Numbered from the stretch's first letter, positions 1-7,526 are shown. The stretch is DNA of 12,937 bases from JAVBMB01 sp031552995 (GCA_031552995.1 JAVBMB010000070.1:1-12937), one strand, 5' to 3'. Numbers and translations are program-made. The notes: generated from the sequence alone by a model not told the origin.

Positions 1-403
1 TCGTGACGCCTGTGACGGTATCTCCATGCAGCAGCGAGGCGTTGATCGGGCTGGCCCCCCGGTGACGGGGCAGCAGCGACGCATGAACATTTATGCACCC
101 AAACTGCGGTATTGCGAGCGCCGCCTGAGGCAGAATGATGCCGTATGCCGCGACAACCGCGAGCTGCGGCGACAGAGAGCGAAACATGTCCAGCGCTTCG
201 GCACTGCGAAGCCCGGCAGGCTGAAACACAGGTATATTCAGGCGCTGCGCCGTCTGTTTGACAGGCGGAGGAAGAAGCTTCATGCCGCGGTTTTTCGGCG
301 TATCGCTTCTAGTAAACACACAGGCGACCTCGTGCCCGGCGCCGACAAGCGCTTCGAGCGACGGGACCGCAAACTCCGGTGTGCCCATGAACACAATGCG
401 CAT
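1..403 (-). CDS. fmt: Methionyl-tRNA formyltransferase, N-terminal part (cut by window edge)
   Basis: This enzyme transfers a formyl group from 10-formyl-tetrahydrofolate to the amino group of Met on initiator tRNA in the cytoplasm. The visible 134 residues start MRIVFMGTPEFAVPSLEAL, the classic Fmt N-terminus of the Rossmann-like formyltransferase domain. The signature NVHASLLPRHRG spans about residues 105–116 and holds the catalytic Asn105 and His107. The catalytic Asp expected near residue 144 lies beyond the left edge, as does the C-terminal tRNA-binding domain; the full family length is about 310 residues. The ATG overlaps the def stop by one base (TGATG). A GGAGGA Shine–Dalgarno inside the end of def sits nine bases upstream, so translation is probably coupled to def. 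Pairing with def is standard, since deformylase removes the group that Fmt adds. Confidence 0.96.
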   Translation of the reverse strand, partial: MRIVFMGTPEFAVPSLEALVGAGHEVACVFTRSDTPKNRGMKLLPPPVKQTAQRLNIPVFQPAGLRSAEALDMFRSLSPQLAVVAAYGIILPQAALAIPQFGCINVHASLLPRHRGASPINASLLHGDTVTGVT

Positions 404-894
404 CAGTCCATGTCCTCCGGCACGTCCTCTTCGTCGCTCTGAGTATCAAGGTATTCTGTGACAAGCTCTGTGTAAAGCCTGCCGTTCAGGTGGTCGATTT
501 CGTGACAGAAAGCGCGCGCTTCAAAGCCCTCCGCAGTGTGCTCGAACCAATTGCCAAACCTGTCCTGCGCGCGAACGGTTACCTTTTGAGGCCGCTTTAC
601 CATTCCTCGAACATCGGGTATGCTAAGGCATCCCTCCGGGCCGTCCTGTTCGCCTTCCGACATTATAATCACCGGATTTATTATCTCGACAACCGTATCG
701 TCCTCAAGCATGACGATAGCGGCCTGGCGAAGCACGCCGACCTGCGGAGCGGCGAGACCGGCGCCGTGGGCGTCTGTAAGCGTCTCGAGCATATCGTCGA
801 GCAGCGTGTGAATGTGTGCGTTGAAATCGCTTATCGGGCGGCACTTCTTCAGCAGGCAGGCGTCACCCTCCAGAACGATGTTGCGAATAGGCAT
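403..894 (-). CDS. def: Peptide deformylase
   Basis: This metal-dependent hydrolase removes the formyl group from the N-terminal Met of new proteins as they leave the ribosome. All three family motifs are present in the 163-residue product: GAGLAAPQ (44–51), EGCLS (87–91) and HEIDH (131–135). Cys89, His131 and His135 would bind the metal and Glu132 is the catalytic base. The length is normal for a Bacillota deformylase. The C-terminus is strongly acidic (about residues 153–163). The ATG start has a GAGGAG ribosome binding site at 901–906, six bases upstream. The gene follows priA after a 39-base gap and overlaps fmt by one base. The short N-terminal MPIRNIVLEGD form matches the family, so no other start is needed. 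Confidence 0.97.
   Translation of the reverse strand: MPIRNIVLEGDACLLKKCRPISDFNAHIHTLLDDMLETLTDAHGAGLAAPQVGVLRQAAIVMLEDDTVVEIINPVIIMSEGEQDGPEGCLSIPDVRGMVKRPQKVTVRAQDRFGNWFEHTAEGFEARAFCHEIDHLNGRLYTELVTEYLDTQSDEEDVPEDMD
413..418 (-). promoter_or_regulatory. fmt ribosome binding site inside the def coding end
   Basis: On the minus strand this reads GGAGGA, nine bases before the fmt ATG. It lies in the codons for the acidic C-terminal tail of peptide deformylase, so the same bases encode Glu/Asp residues and recruit ribosomes for fmt. It supports the ATG ending at 401 as the fmt start. Confidence 0.75.
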
Positions 895-933
895 AGTATG
901 CTCCTCATCTGTATATCAAGTATTAGACGTGTT

Positions 934-3438
934 TCAGGCGTTAAAAGGGTTCATATCGGCTGCAATTGATACCGATTTTGAGTAGGGCGAACGGTAAAAA
1001 GCCGCCATCATCTTTGAAATCAGCTCACGGTATTCGCGGCTGTCTTTGCCGCGAAACGACACAGTAAAGCGGTAGCGGCGATTAAGCTTTGCGATAGCCG
1101 CGGGCGCTGGGCCGAGCACAGGAACCCCGAGAGCCGCGCACTCGCCCTCGAACGCGCGGCGAAGCGTCGCGGCAAGGCTTTGCGCGCCGCGCAGCGTCTC
1201 CTCTTCGGCAGGGCCGCTTAGCGTGAACACAAACATATCGCAAAACGGCGGAGCTTGAAGCGCGCGGCGCAGGTCAATCTCATAGCGATAGAAATCGGCG
1301 TAATCTTGCCGCGCGGCGGCAAGGATTATCGGATTTTGCGGCGTGAAGGTCTGAATTATCGCCCGGCCCGGCTTCTGCCTGCGCCCGGCACGTCCTACAA
1401 CCTGCGCAATCAGCGAAAACGTGCGCTCGGACGCGTGGTAATCGCCGACATAAAGCGATAAATCGGCATCCAGTACGCCGACAAGCGTAACATTGTCAAA
1501 ATCTAGTCCCTTTGCGACCATCTGTGTGCCAAGCAATATGTCCGCCGCACCTTCGGCAAAGCTGTCCAGCAGTTTTTCGTGGCTGACACGCTCGACAATC
1601 GTGTCGGCATCCATCCGGATTACACGGCAGCCCGGCAGCCGGGTAAGCAGCTCTTCCTCCACCTTCTGCGTGCCGGCGCCGACGAGCTTGATATGCGGGC
1701 CTCCGCACTGCGGGCAGGTTGTAATCATTTCGGTTGAGTGCCCGCAGTGGTGACACATCAGGCGGGTGTTTTTTGAGTGGTATGTCAGCGAGACGCTGCA
1801 ATTTTCGCACTGCGGAATGTGGCCGCAGTCGACACACATCGCCATCCTTGAGCTTCCGCGCCTGTTTATGAACAGAATGCTCTGCTCGCTTCGCTCAATG
1901 TTGAGACGCAGCTCGCGCATCAATTCGGCGCCGAGCAGGCTGTCATCACCATCGCGCAGTCGGCTGCGCATGTCGGAAATTATTGTCTGCGGAAGCGGCA
2001 CGTCGTTATACCGCTCGGGTATTTGAAAGAGCCTGTATTTGCCGGACTGCGCGCTGTAGTAGCTTTCAACAGACGGCGTAGCCGAGCCGAGCAGCAGCAA
2101 GCAGCTATGCTTTACAGCTCTATGTTTTGCAATGTCTTTTGCGTTATACCGCGGATCTGCGTCCGATTTATAGGAATACTCCTGCTCCTCGTCGATAATG
2201 ATGATTCCAATATCGGAGATCGGAGCGAAAACGGCCGTTCTTGTACCGACGACCACTTTGGCAACACCGGAGCGGATACGTTTATATTCGTCGTAACGCT
2301 GAGAGAATGTCAGCCCGCTGTGAACGACTGCGACAACGTCTCCGAAGCACGAGTAGAACATGCGCACCATCTGCGGCGTCAGCGCAATTTCGGGAACGAG
2401 CAGAATCGCGGTTTTGCCGGCAGCGAGTACATCGGTAATCAACTTAATGTATACCTGCGTTTTTCCGCTGCCGGTTACTCCTTCAAGCAGCGCCGCCTGC
2501 GCCCCGCCCGGCAGCATGGCGATTATTCCCTCGTATGCGGCTTGCTGGTATTCATTCAGCTCGATTTCGGCGCTGACATCAGCTTTTTTTACCTTCGGAC
2601 GGCGGTATACCTCGGCTTGTTCGCGTCTAAGTATGCCGATATCGCTGAGGCGCCTGACGACGGCGGCGCTGACGCCGGTGAGGTAGCACAGCTCTTTTTC
2701 GGGCAGTGTGTCGGCCTGCGCGACGCATTCAACAACGGCGCGGCGGCGTTCGGCCATCACGCCGCTTCCCAGTTGGGCACGGGCCTGCTCGACAGGCATG
2801 GCGAGGCTGACTTGCCAAATGAGCTTGTCCTTAATTCCACGGCTGAAAGTCTGTGAAACAGCTATGACCTTATCCTTTACAAGCGAATTGGTGTATTTGC
2901 GTATATTGACAAGCTGACAAGCTTTACAGAGCTCCCCCTCGGTAATCGGCTTTTCGGAGCTGTATACCTCTTGGATGATGAGACGCTTTTTGCCTTTGCC
3001 GCCGGCTGCCAGTGCCTGCTCGAGCGTCATATCACCCGGGGAATAGACCTCGCTGTCGCGGCTCCACATCCCTGGCGGCAAAAGGGCGCTTGCAGCTTCG
3101 AAAAATGTACAGAAATATCGCTTGCACATCCAAAGCGAAAGCGATATATCCTCCCCGCTGAGCACAACCATATCGTCAAACACATGGGATATATACTTTA
3201 ACCCGCTTTTTGCCTCCGCCCTGCGCAGGCTGATGATGAAACCGTTCGTCGTGCGGTTGCTTCTTCCGAACGGCACATTGACCCTTTGACCAACCGCCGC
3301 GACGCCGGCCATATCGGCCGGCACGACATAGTCATAGGGTTTATCTACTGAATAGACGGCAGACGAAACGGCTACCCCGGCTATAAGCGGGAGGTCATCC
3401 ATGAGTGCGTTTGTCGGGATGTCACTGGTCGCGGTCAT
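934..3438 (-). CDS. priA: Primosomal protein N' (replication restart helicase PriA)
   Basis: PriA is a 3'-to-5' DNA helicase that recognises stalled forks and recombination intermediates and reloads the replicative helicase. The 834-residue product has an N-terminal DNA-binding domain (from about residue 20, PYDYVVP at 35–40). Helicase motifs follow: Walker A GVTGSGKT (320–327), motif II DEEQ (416–419), GSATPS (451–456), GTQMVAKGLDFD (637–648) and QVVGRAGR (679–686). Between the helicase lobes are eight zinc-binding cysteines in CxxC pairs (535/538, 544/547, 562/565, 575/578). Motif II carries Gln where E. coli and Bacillus PriA have His (DEEH). The ATG used here overlaps rpoZ by 17 bases. 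A second in-frame ATG at 3402 (residue 13) falls just after the rpoZ stop and fits the family N-terminus about as well; neither has a strong ribosome binding site. Confidence 0.96.
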   Translation of the reverse strand: MTATSDIPTNALMDDLPLIAGVAVSSAVYSVDKPYDYVVPADMAGVAAVGQRVNVPFGRSNRTTNGFIISLRRAEAKSGLKYISHVFDDMVVLSGEDISLSLWMCKRYFCTFFEAASALLPPGMWSRDSEVYSPGDMTLEQALAAGGKGKKRLIIQEVYSSEKPITEGELCKACQLVNIRKYTNSLVKDKVIAVSQTFSRGIKDKLIWQVSLAMPVEQARAQLGSGVMAERRRAVVECVAQADTLPEKELCYLTGVSAAVVRRLSDIGILRREQAEVYRRPKVKKADVSAEIELNEYQQAAYEGIIAMLPGGAQAALLEGVTGSGKTQVYIKLITDVLAAGKTAILLVPEIALTPQMVRMFYSCFGDVVAVVHSGLTFSQRYDEYKRIRSGVAKVVVGTRTAVFAPISDIGIIIIDEEQEYSYKSDADPRYNAKDIAKHRAVKHSCLLLLGSATPSVESYYSAQSGKYRLFQIPERYNDVPLPQTIISDMRSRLRDGDDSLLGAELMRELRLNIERSEQSILFINRRGSSRMAMCVDCGHIPQCENCSVSLTYHSKNTRLMCHHCGHSTEMITTCPQCGGPHIKLVGAGTQKVEEELLTRLPGCRVIRMDADTIVERVSHEKLLDSFAEGAADILLGTQMVAKGLDFDNVTLVGVLDADLSLYVGDYHASERTFSLIAQVVGRAGRRQKPGRAIIQTFTPQNPIILAAARQDYADFYRYEIDLRRALQAPPFCDMFVFTLSGPAEEETLRGAQSLAATLRRAFEGECAALGVPVLGPAPAAIAKLNRRYRFTVSFRGKDSREYRELISKMMAAFYRSPYSKSVSIAADMNPFNA

Positions 3439-3619
3439 CGACCGCGATACGCCCGCTAAGGATATCGGTGAGAGCGAGCTTGACCGACTTCTCGTTTAGA
3501 ATTACCTCACGGCTCTCGGCATCCTCGGCGATGTCTCTGGCGCGCTTGGCTGCGATATTTACGAGCAGGTAGCGGTTGCCGACCTTTTTGAGCAGTTCGT
3601 GCATTGACGGATAAAGCAT
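3422..3619 (-). CDS. rpoZ: DNA-directed RNA polymerase subunit omega
   Basis: Omega is the small RNA polymerase subunit that helps fold and hold beta-prime. The 65-residue product begins MLYPSMHELLKKVGNRYLLV, close to the usual Bacillota omega start. The AAKRARDIAE helix follows at about residues 23–32, the region of omega that packs on beta-prime. A ribosome binding site AAAGGGGT (3627–3634) lies seven bases before the ATG. The site overlaps the gmk stop region, so the two genes are tightly packed. The length is at the short end for the family. The position between gmk and priA matches the conserved cluster, although coaBC, frequently the next gene in other Bacillota, is missing. Confidence 0.94.
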   Translation of the reverse strand: MLYPSMHELLKKVGNRYLLVNIAAKRARDIAEDAESREVILNEKSVKLALTDILSGRIAVDDRDQ

Positions 3620-3632
3620 GTGTTATACCCCT

Positions 3633-4235
3633 TTACAGTAGTTGATTTTCAATCATTTGCAGGCATTTCTCTGTCCTGCAGCGACCGGACAGGATAATGG
3701 CTCGGATTTCATCGGCAGCTTGCTCGATATCGCTGTTAACGACTATGTAGTCGTATGTCCTCGACTGCCCCCATTCGCCCTTTGCGGCGGCAAGACGTCT
3801 GGCAATCGACTGATCGGACTCGGTTCCGCGCGTGCGAAGGCGGCGTTCGAGCTCTTCGAATGACGGAGGCGCTACGAATATCATTATGGCGTTCGGCCGG
3901 GCGGCTTTGACTTTTGCGGCGCCTTGGACTTCAATTTCAAGCACCACGTCGCGGCCTTGCGCAAGGTTCTCCTCGACCGGCGCAGACGGCGTTCCGTAGA
4001 TGTTACCAGCGTATTCGGCGTATTCCAGCAGCCCTCCCGAGGCGATAAGCGCATCGGTCTCCTTTTTTGAGCAGAACAGATAGTTTATCCCGTGTTTTTC
4101 GTTTTGGCGGGGAGGACGGGTCGTTATAGAGACCGAATAGTACAGTCGGTCAAGCGTCGCGAATACATGCGACAGTACAGAGCCCTTGCCAACGCCGCTT
4201 GGCCCCGCTACGACATAAAGCGTACCGTTACTCAT
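3633..4235 (-). CDS. gmk: Guanylate kinase
   Basis: Guanylate kinase uses ATP to turn GMP or dGMP into GDP or dGDP in the cytoplasm. From the chosen ATG the product is 200 residues, normal for the family. The P-loop is GPSGVGKG (11–18), and the GMP-binding region includes SVSITTRPPR (34–43) and GNIYGTP (77–83). LEIEVQGA (99–106) precedes the lid segment RRLRTRGTES (131–140). The frame stays open upstream to an ATG at 4334, but those extra 33 residues lie inside remA, are Arg/Met/Ser-rich and match no Gmk. The chosen ATG overlaps the remA end by eight bases (ATGAGTAA) and has GAGGA eight bases upstream. Overlap suggests translational coupling with remA. Confidence 0.96.
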   Translation of the reverse strand: MSNGTLYVVAGPSGVGKGSVLSHVFATLDRLYYSVSITTRPPRQNEKHGINYLFCSKKETDALIASGGLLEYAEYAGNIYGTPSAPVEENLAQGRDVVLEIEVQGAAKVKAARPNAIMIFVAPPSFEELERRLRTRGTESDQSIARRLAAAKGEWGQSRTYDYIVVNSDIEQAADEIRAIILSGRCRTEKCLQMIENQLL

Positions 4236-4494
4236 CCTGTTCATCCTCATCATCCTCGTAGTCGCTGTACAGCCTGTTTGCAATGGTCTCCGGCTGAATC
4301 GGCGACAGGATGACATGCTCGGAATCGGTGACAAGCACCGCCCTGCTGCGCCTGCCGTATGTGGCGTCGATGAGCATGTTGTTCTCTTTGGCTTTAGTAA
4401 TAATTCGCTTTATCGGCGCGGATTCGGGACTTACAATGGCTACAAGCCTGTTGGCCGAGACCATATTTCCAAAACCGATGTTAATCAGCTTCAT
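4228..4494 (-). CDS. remA: RemA-family DNA-binding regulator (DUF370)
   Basis: RemA in Bacillus subtilis is a DNA-binding activator of biofilm matrix and osmoprotection genes that assembles into ring-like oligomers. The 88-residue product starts MKLINIGFGNMVSANRLVAI and continues through SAPIKRIITKAKENNMLIDATYGRR in pieces, the hallmark DUF370 pattern. The core covers about residues 1–76. The last dozen residues form an acidic tail rich in Asp and Glu. The ATG is preceded by AAAGGA at 4503–4508. The gene lies 29 bases after yicC and overlaps gmk by eight bases. The position directly before gmk is the standard one in Bacillota. Its target genes cannot be read from this window. Confidence 0.93.
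   Translation of the reverse strand: MKLINIGFGNMVSANRLVAIVSPESAPIKRIITKAKENNMLIDATYGRRSRAVLVTDSEHVILSPIQPETIANRLYSDYEDDEDEQDE
4244..4248 (-). promoter_or_regulatory. gmk ribosome binding site inside the remA coding end
   Basis: On the minus strand this reads GAGGA, eight bases before the gmk ATG. It lies in the Asp/Glu codons of the acidic RemA tail and decides the gmk start at 4235 over the upstream in-frame ATGs at 4244 and 4334. Confidence 0.6.
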
Positions 4495-4523
4495 TATGTG
4501 GTTCCTTTCATGCGCGACACGCG

Positions 4524-5402
4524 CTATTCGAGATTTTGCACCTGCTCGCGGATTTTTTCAATCTCGGCCTTCATATCTATGACGATGCCGGCGATTTCGT
4601 AATCGTTGGCTTTTGACCCTATTGTATTTGCCTCCCGATTTAGCTCCTGCACAAGAAAATCAAGCTTGCGGCCGACTGCCGACTTTGATTGCAGCATTTT
4701 TTCAAGCTGGAGCAGATGGCTTTTCAGGCGGATAATCTCTTCGGTGACGGCGACGCGGTCGGCAAAAACGGCGGCCTCGGACAGTATGCGCTGCTGCGCA
4801 AGCTCGGAGCCGTCGAGCAGTTCCTCCATCCTTGCGGCGAGACGCTGGCGATATTCTTCCACGCTGTTGGGCGAGCGCTTTTCAACCGCATCAATGAGAC
4901 CGGCTATCAGCTTGGCGCGGTGCAAAATATCCTCACACAGCTTATGCCCCTCGTCGCGGCGCATGGCGTTATAATCGTCCAGCGCGGCGGTCAGCGCGCC
5001 AAGTACCTCCTGTGTCAGCTGGGCACTGTCCGGCTCTTCCCGGTCTGCGCTGAGCGCGTCAGGCATCTTGAGAAGCGAAAATGCCGACAGTGATTCTTCT
5101 ATACCGTACTCGCGCCTGATGCGCTCGAACGCGTCGATATAGCCCTTGATGACAGGCATATTCGGCGTAACTGTGATGTCGTTTCCCTCCCTGGCGCGAA
5201 CGGATATGTAAATATCCACCTTCCCCCTTGACAGCGACTGCGAGACGTGTTTTTTAACTGCGTCCTCCAAATATCCATATATACGCGGTGCTTTTATTGT
5301 CAAGTCGAGATATCTGTGATTGACAGAGCGGATTTCCGCCGTTATTTCACGGATATCACTCTCTCTTTTAATTCGGCCGTAGCCGGTCATGCTGTACAGC
5401 AA
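4524..5402 (-). CDS. yicC: YicC/YloC-family endoribonuclease
   Basis: YicC proteins are single-strand endoribonucleases; in E. coli YicC acts in turnover of a small RNA. The 292-residue product has the YicC N-terminal domain with SMTGYGR (4–10) and SVNHRYLD (26–33), a helical middle, and the DUF1732 C-terminal domain with GRKLDFLVQELNREANTIGS starting near residue 244. The start codon is TTG. It gives MLYSMTGYGR, matching the usual M-x-x-SMTGYGR, and has a GGGGTGA site four bases upstream. The ATG at 5390 would start at MTGYGR and has no ribosome binding site. This is the first gene of the housekeeping cluster and follows its own promoter at 5469–5497. The name is by family; substrate RNA is unknown. 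Confidence 0.93.
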   Translation of the reverse strand: MLYSMTGYGRIKRESDIREITAEIRSVNHRYLDLTIKAPRIYGYLEDAVKKHVSQSLSRGKVDIYISVRAREGNDITVTPNMPVIKGYIDAFERIRREYGIEESLSAFSLLKMPDALSADREEPDSAQLTQEVLGALTAALDDYNAMRRDEGHKLCEDILHRAKLIAGLIDAVEKRSPNSVEEYRQRLAARMEELLDGSELAQQRILSEAAVFADRVAVTEEIIRLKSHLLQLEKMLQSKSAVGRKLDFLVQELNREANTIGSKANDYEIAGIVIDMKAEIEKIREQVQNLE

Positions 5403-5406
5403 ATAA

Positions 5407-5413
5407 TCACCCC
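5407..5413 (-). promoter_or_regulatory. yicC ribosome binding site supporting a TTG start
   Basis: On the minus strand this reads GGGGTGA, four bases before TTG at 5402. The nearest ATG (5390) lies 16 bases from it, too far for normal initiation, so the site favours the TTG start. Confidence 0.65.
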
Positions 5414-5468
5414 ATATTTGATATTCGTCAGCCGCTTTGAGCCGGCCGGGATATACGCAATAATAAAT

Positions 5469-5497
5469 ATTATATCAAAAACAAGCCTGTAATGCAA
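5469..5497 (-). promoter_or_regulatory. Sigma-A-type promoter of the yicC–fmt cluster
   Basis: On the minus strand a -35 box TTGCAT (5497–5492) and a perfect -10 box TATAAT (5474–5469) are separated by 17 bases. Transcription would begin near 5462, giving a leader of about 60 bases before the TTG of yicC. The -35 box lies within a 17-base dyad and touches the stop codon of the upstream RseC-family gene. Confidence 0.75.
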
Positions 5498-5503
5498 TTA
5501 CAG
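5487..5503 (-). repeat. 17-base inverted repeat over the yicC -35 box (possible operator or weak terminator)
   Basis: The minus strand reads CTGTAATTGCATTACAG, two perfect 7-base arms around a 3-base centre. It includes the TAA stop of the RseC-family gene and the whole TTGCAT -35 box. Five bases beyond the stem is a run of five T (5481–5477), so as RNA it could form a weak intrinsic terminator for the upstream operon. As DNA it could be an operator for a dimeric regulator of the yicC promoter. The sequence does not decide between these. Confidence 0.5.
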
Positions 5504-5923
5504 ATGATTCACAGGCGGCGAAGATAAAACTTCGATAATCTTGAATGTTACCTTTCCCTTGCGTTTCATCCTGCGCGAGACAATTACGCACGCGCCCAGC
5601 CCGACCGCAAGACCAAGCGCCGAGGCTGCGATACGCAGGCTTTCGCTTGCAAGCGGCAGAAAGTACGCGCCAATCATAAGCACAAGCGGCATGGCATACA
5701 GCAGCGCAGCCAGGCCGAGAACCTGCGCGGATGAGCTTTCGAGCGTGACGCTGTCACCCTGATGTATTTCGATATCACTGAAAGCCGTGACGGTGATTTG
5801 CTCATCGGGGTTCTTGCAGCCGCCGCAATTTTCGCATCCCGTCGAGCATGAACCCCGGCGGCGAACCGATACCAGCGCATGCGACGGGCTTATCACCTGC
5901 CGTACTGTTGCCTGTTGACGCAT
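5498..5923 (-). CDS. RseC/MucC-family membrane protein with four-cysteine cluster
   Basis: RseC-family proteins are small inner-membrane proteins. In Gammaproteobacteria they affect sigma-E control and SoxR reduction; in anaerobes the role is not established. The 141-residue product has an N-terminal soluble part with CSTGCENCGGC (Cys26, 30, 33, 36), which could bind a metal or an iron–sulfur cluster. Two predicted membrane helices follow at about 69–90 and 96–116, then a basic stretch SRRMKRKGK that should stay in the cytoplasm. A strong AAAGGAGA site (5931–5938) precedes the ATG. The gene sits 18 bases after the FAD-dependent oxidoreductase and ends inside the dyad before yicC. Fold assignment rests on the cysteine motif plus two-helix layout. 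Confidence 0.82.
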   Translation of the reverse strand: MRQQATVRQVISPSHALVSVRRRGSCSTGCENCGGCKNPDEQITVTAFSDIEIHQGDSVTLESSSAQVLGLAALLYAMPLVLMIGAYFLPLASESLRIAASALGLAVGLGACVIVSRRMKRKGKVTFKIIEVLSSPPVNHL

Positions 5924-5941
5924 TATTGTTTCTCCTTTGGT

Positions 5942-7522
5942 TTACAGCGGCCGGTAGCGCGCCATGATTGCCTCCGCGGCGCGTATCCCGTCGACAGCGG
6001 CGCTCATTATCCCTCCGGCGTAGCCGGCGCCCTCGCCGCACGGTATCAAACCGTCAATACCAAGGCTGCACAGCGTGGCATCGTCACGCGGGATTTTTAG
6101 CGGCGAGGAGGTGCGTGTCTCTACGCCTGTCAGCACCGCGTCACGGCTGTCGAAGCCCCGCAGTTTTTTGGCGAACTGTGGGATTGCGGCGGCGAGCGTG
6201 TCACCGATAAATGGCGGAAGCAGCGTGCGCAGGTTGTATATCTCGTACCCGACCGGGTATGTAGGCTTAACCCTTTGCGGGCGAGAGTGCGGTTTGATGC
6301 CGGCCAGAAAATCTCCGAGAAGCTCGACAGGCGCTGTGTACCCGCCTGCTGCGGCGAATGCGGCGCGCTCGAGCGATTGCTGGAACGCGATGCCCGCAAA
6401 GATACCGCTGCCATCCAAATCCTCCGGCGTGACCGAGACGCACAGCGCAGAGTTGGCATTGGCCCCGTCACGCGCGTGAAAGCTCATGCCGTTTGTGACC
6501 ACGCCGCCATGCTCGCTGGCAGCGGCGACAACCGTTCCGCCGGGGCACATGCAAAAGCTGTAGCAGCCGCGTCCGTTAACCGATTGGGACAGCGCATACT
6601 CCCCTGCCGGAAGCCCGGGCGTGCCGGCGTATTTGTTATAAAGCGCAGCGTCGATATCGCTTTGCAGATGCTCTATACGCACGCCGCATGAAAACGGCTT
6701 ATGCCGCATTGCCACATCAAGCGAATGAAGTAACTTGAATGTATCGCGCGCGCTGTGGCCAACCGCAAGAACCGCGATATCGGCCGGTATGCTTTGCCCC
6801 GAGACCGAAACCGAGCGTAGCCTGCCGCCGCTGACATCAATGCCGGTGACTGCGCAATTAAAGCTGACAGTGCCGCCAAGCCCGATGATGCGCCGCCGCA
6901 TCGACATAACAATGTCCTTGAGCAGGTCGGTGCCAATGTGCGGCTTTGCTGCGGCCAGTGCCTCCGCCGGCGCGCCGTGAGCTTTAAGCAGGCTTAGGAC
7001 TAGCGCGCAGCGGGCGTCGCCAATCCTTGTGGTCAGTTTACCGTCGGAATACGCTCCGGCTCCGCCCTCTCCAAACTGGATGTTTGTATCCTTGTCAAGC
7101 TCGCCGCCGCCAAAGAAGCGGTCGACGGCCCTGTCCCGCTCATCTATCGCACCGCCGCGCTCTAACACGAGCGGATGGTACCCATTTTCGGCGAGGATAA
7201 GCGCCGAAAACAGCCCGGCAGGCCCGAACCCGATAACAACGGGCGGGCCTGTCAAACCATCTCTGCCCCGCGGCGACGGCATGACAGCCGGCGCGACAGC
7301 GCGAATATCCGCAGCGCGCGGCGGCGTGAAGTCATCCGCGACGCCCAGCTCGATTGACCACACTGAGCGCAACCCTCCACGGCGCAAATCGTGCGACATC
7401 TTATGCACCGACCACGATTGCACATCGGCGGCGCCGATGCCAAGCGTTTTGCACGCAATCCTGAACGCCGGTTCGGCGCTTTCGCCGAACGGCAGGAGTA
7501 TATTTGAGACTACGAAGTTCAT
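5942..7522 (-). CDS. FAD-dependent oxidoreductase (COG2509-type)
   Basis: This is a soluble flavoprotein of the uncharacterised FAD-dependent dehydrogenase group (COG2509); its substrate is unknown. From the chosen ATG it has 526 residues. An N-terminal cap of about 90 residues precedes the dinucleotide fold VVIGFGPAGLFSALILAENG, with GFGPAG at 98–103 and Glu121 as the likely adenosine ribose ligand. GEGGAGAYSDGKL (151–163) and the C-terminal CGEGAGYAGGIMSAAVDG are further FAD-site motifs of the group. The frame extends upstream to an ATG at 7582, but those 20 residues are Arg-rich, overlap ybbR and do not fit the family, whose members start with a short strand and PL/PF as here. It begins four bases after the ybbR stop. 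No membrane segment is seen. Confidence 0.9.
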   Translation of the reverse strand: MNFVVSNILLPFGESAEPAFRIACKTLGIGAADVQSWSVHKMSHDLRRGGLRSVWSIELGVADDFTPPRAADIRAVAPAVMPSPRGRDGLTGPPVVIGFGPAGLFSALILAENGYHPLVLERGGAIDERDRAVDRFFGGGELDKDTNIQFGEGGAGAYSDGKLTTRIGDARCALVLSLLKAHGAPAEALAAAKPHIGTDLLKDIVMSMRRRIIGLGGTVSFNCAVTGIDVSGGRLRSVSVSGQSIPADIAVLAVGHSARDTFKLLHSLDVAMRHKPFSCGVRIEHLQSDIDAALYNKYAGTPGLPAGEYALSQSVNGRGCYSFCMCPGGTVVAAASEHGGVVTNGMSFHARDGANANSALCVSVTPEDLDGSGIFAGIAFQQSLERAAFAAAGGYTAPVELLGDFLAGIKPHSRPQRVKPTYPVGYEIYNLRTLLPPFIGDTLAAAIPQFAKKLRGFDSRDAVLTGVETRTSSPLKIPRDDATLCSLGIDGLIPCGEGAGYAGGIMSAAVDGIRAAEAIMARYRPL

Positions 7523-7526
7523 ATGA

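Noticed and set aside
2023..2856. A 277-residue open frame on the plus strand inside priA
   Set aside because: It is antisense to well-supported priA helicase and DNA-binding motifs, shows no recognisable domain, and similar shadow frames occur opposite most genes in this GC-rich sequence.
4236..4334. Extended N-terminus for guanylate kinase
   Set aside because: The extra 33 residues are read within remA in another frame and do not resemble Gmk; the ATG at 4235 has a better placed ribosome binding site.
5442..5449. CCGGCCGG palindrome in the yicC leader
   Set aside because: An 8-base GC palindrome is expected by chance in DNA of this composition and has no T run or repeated copies nearby.
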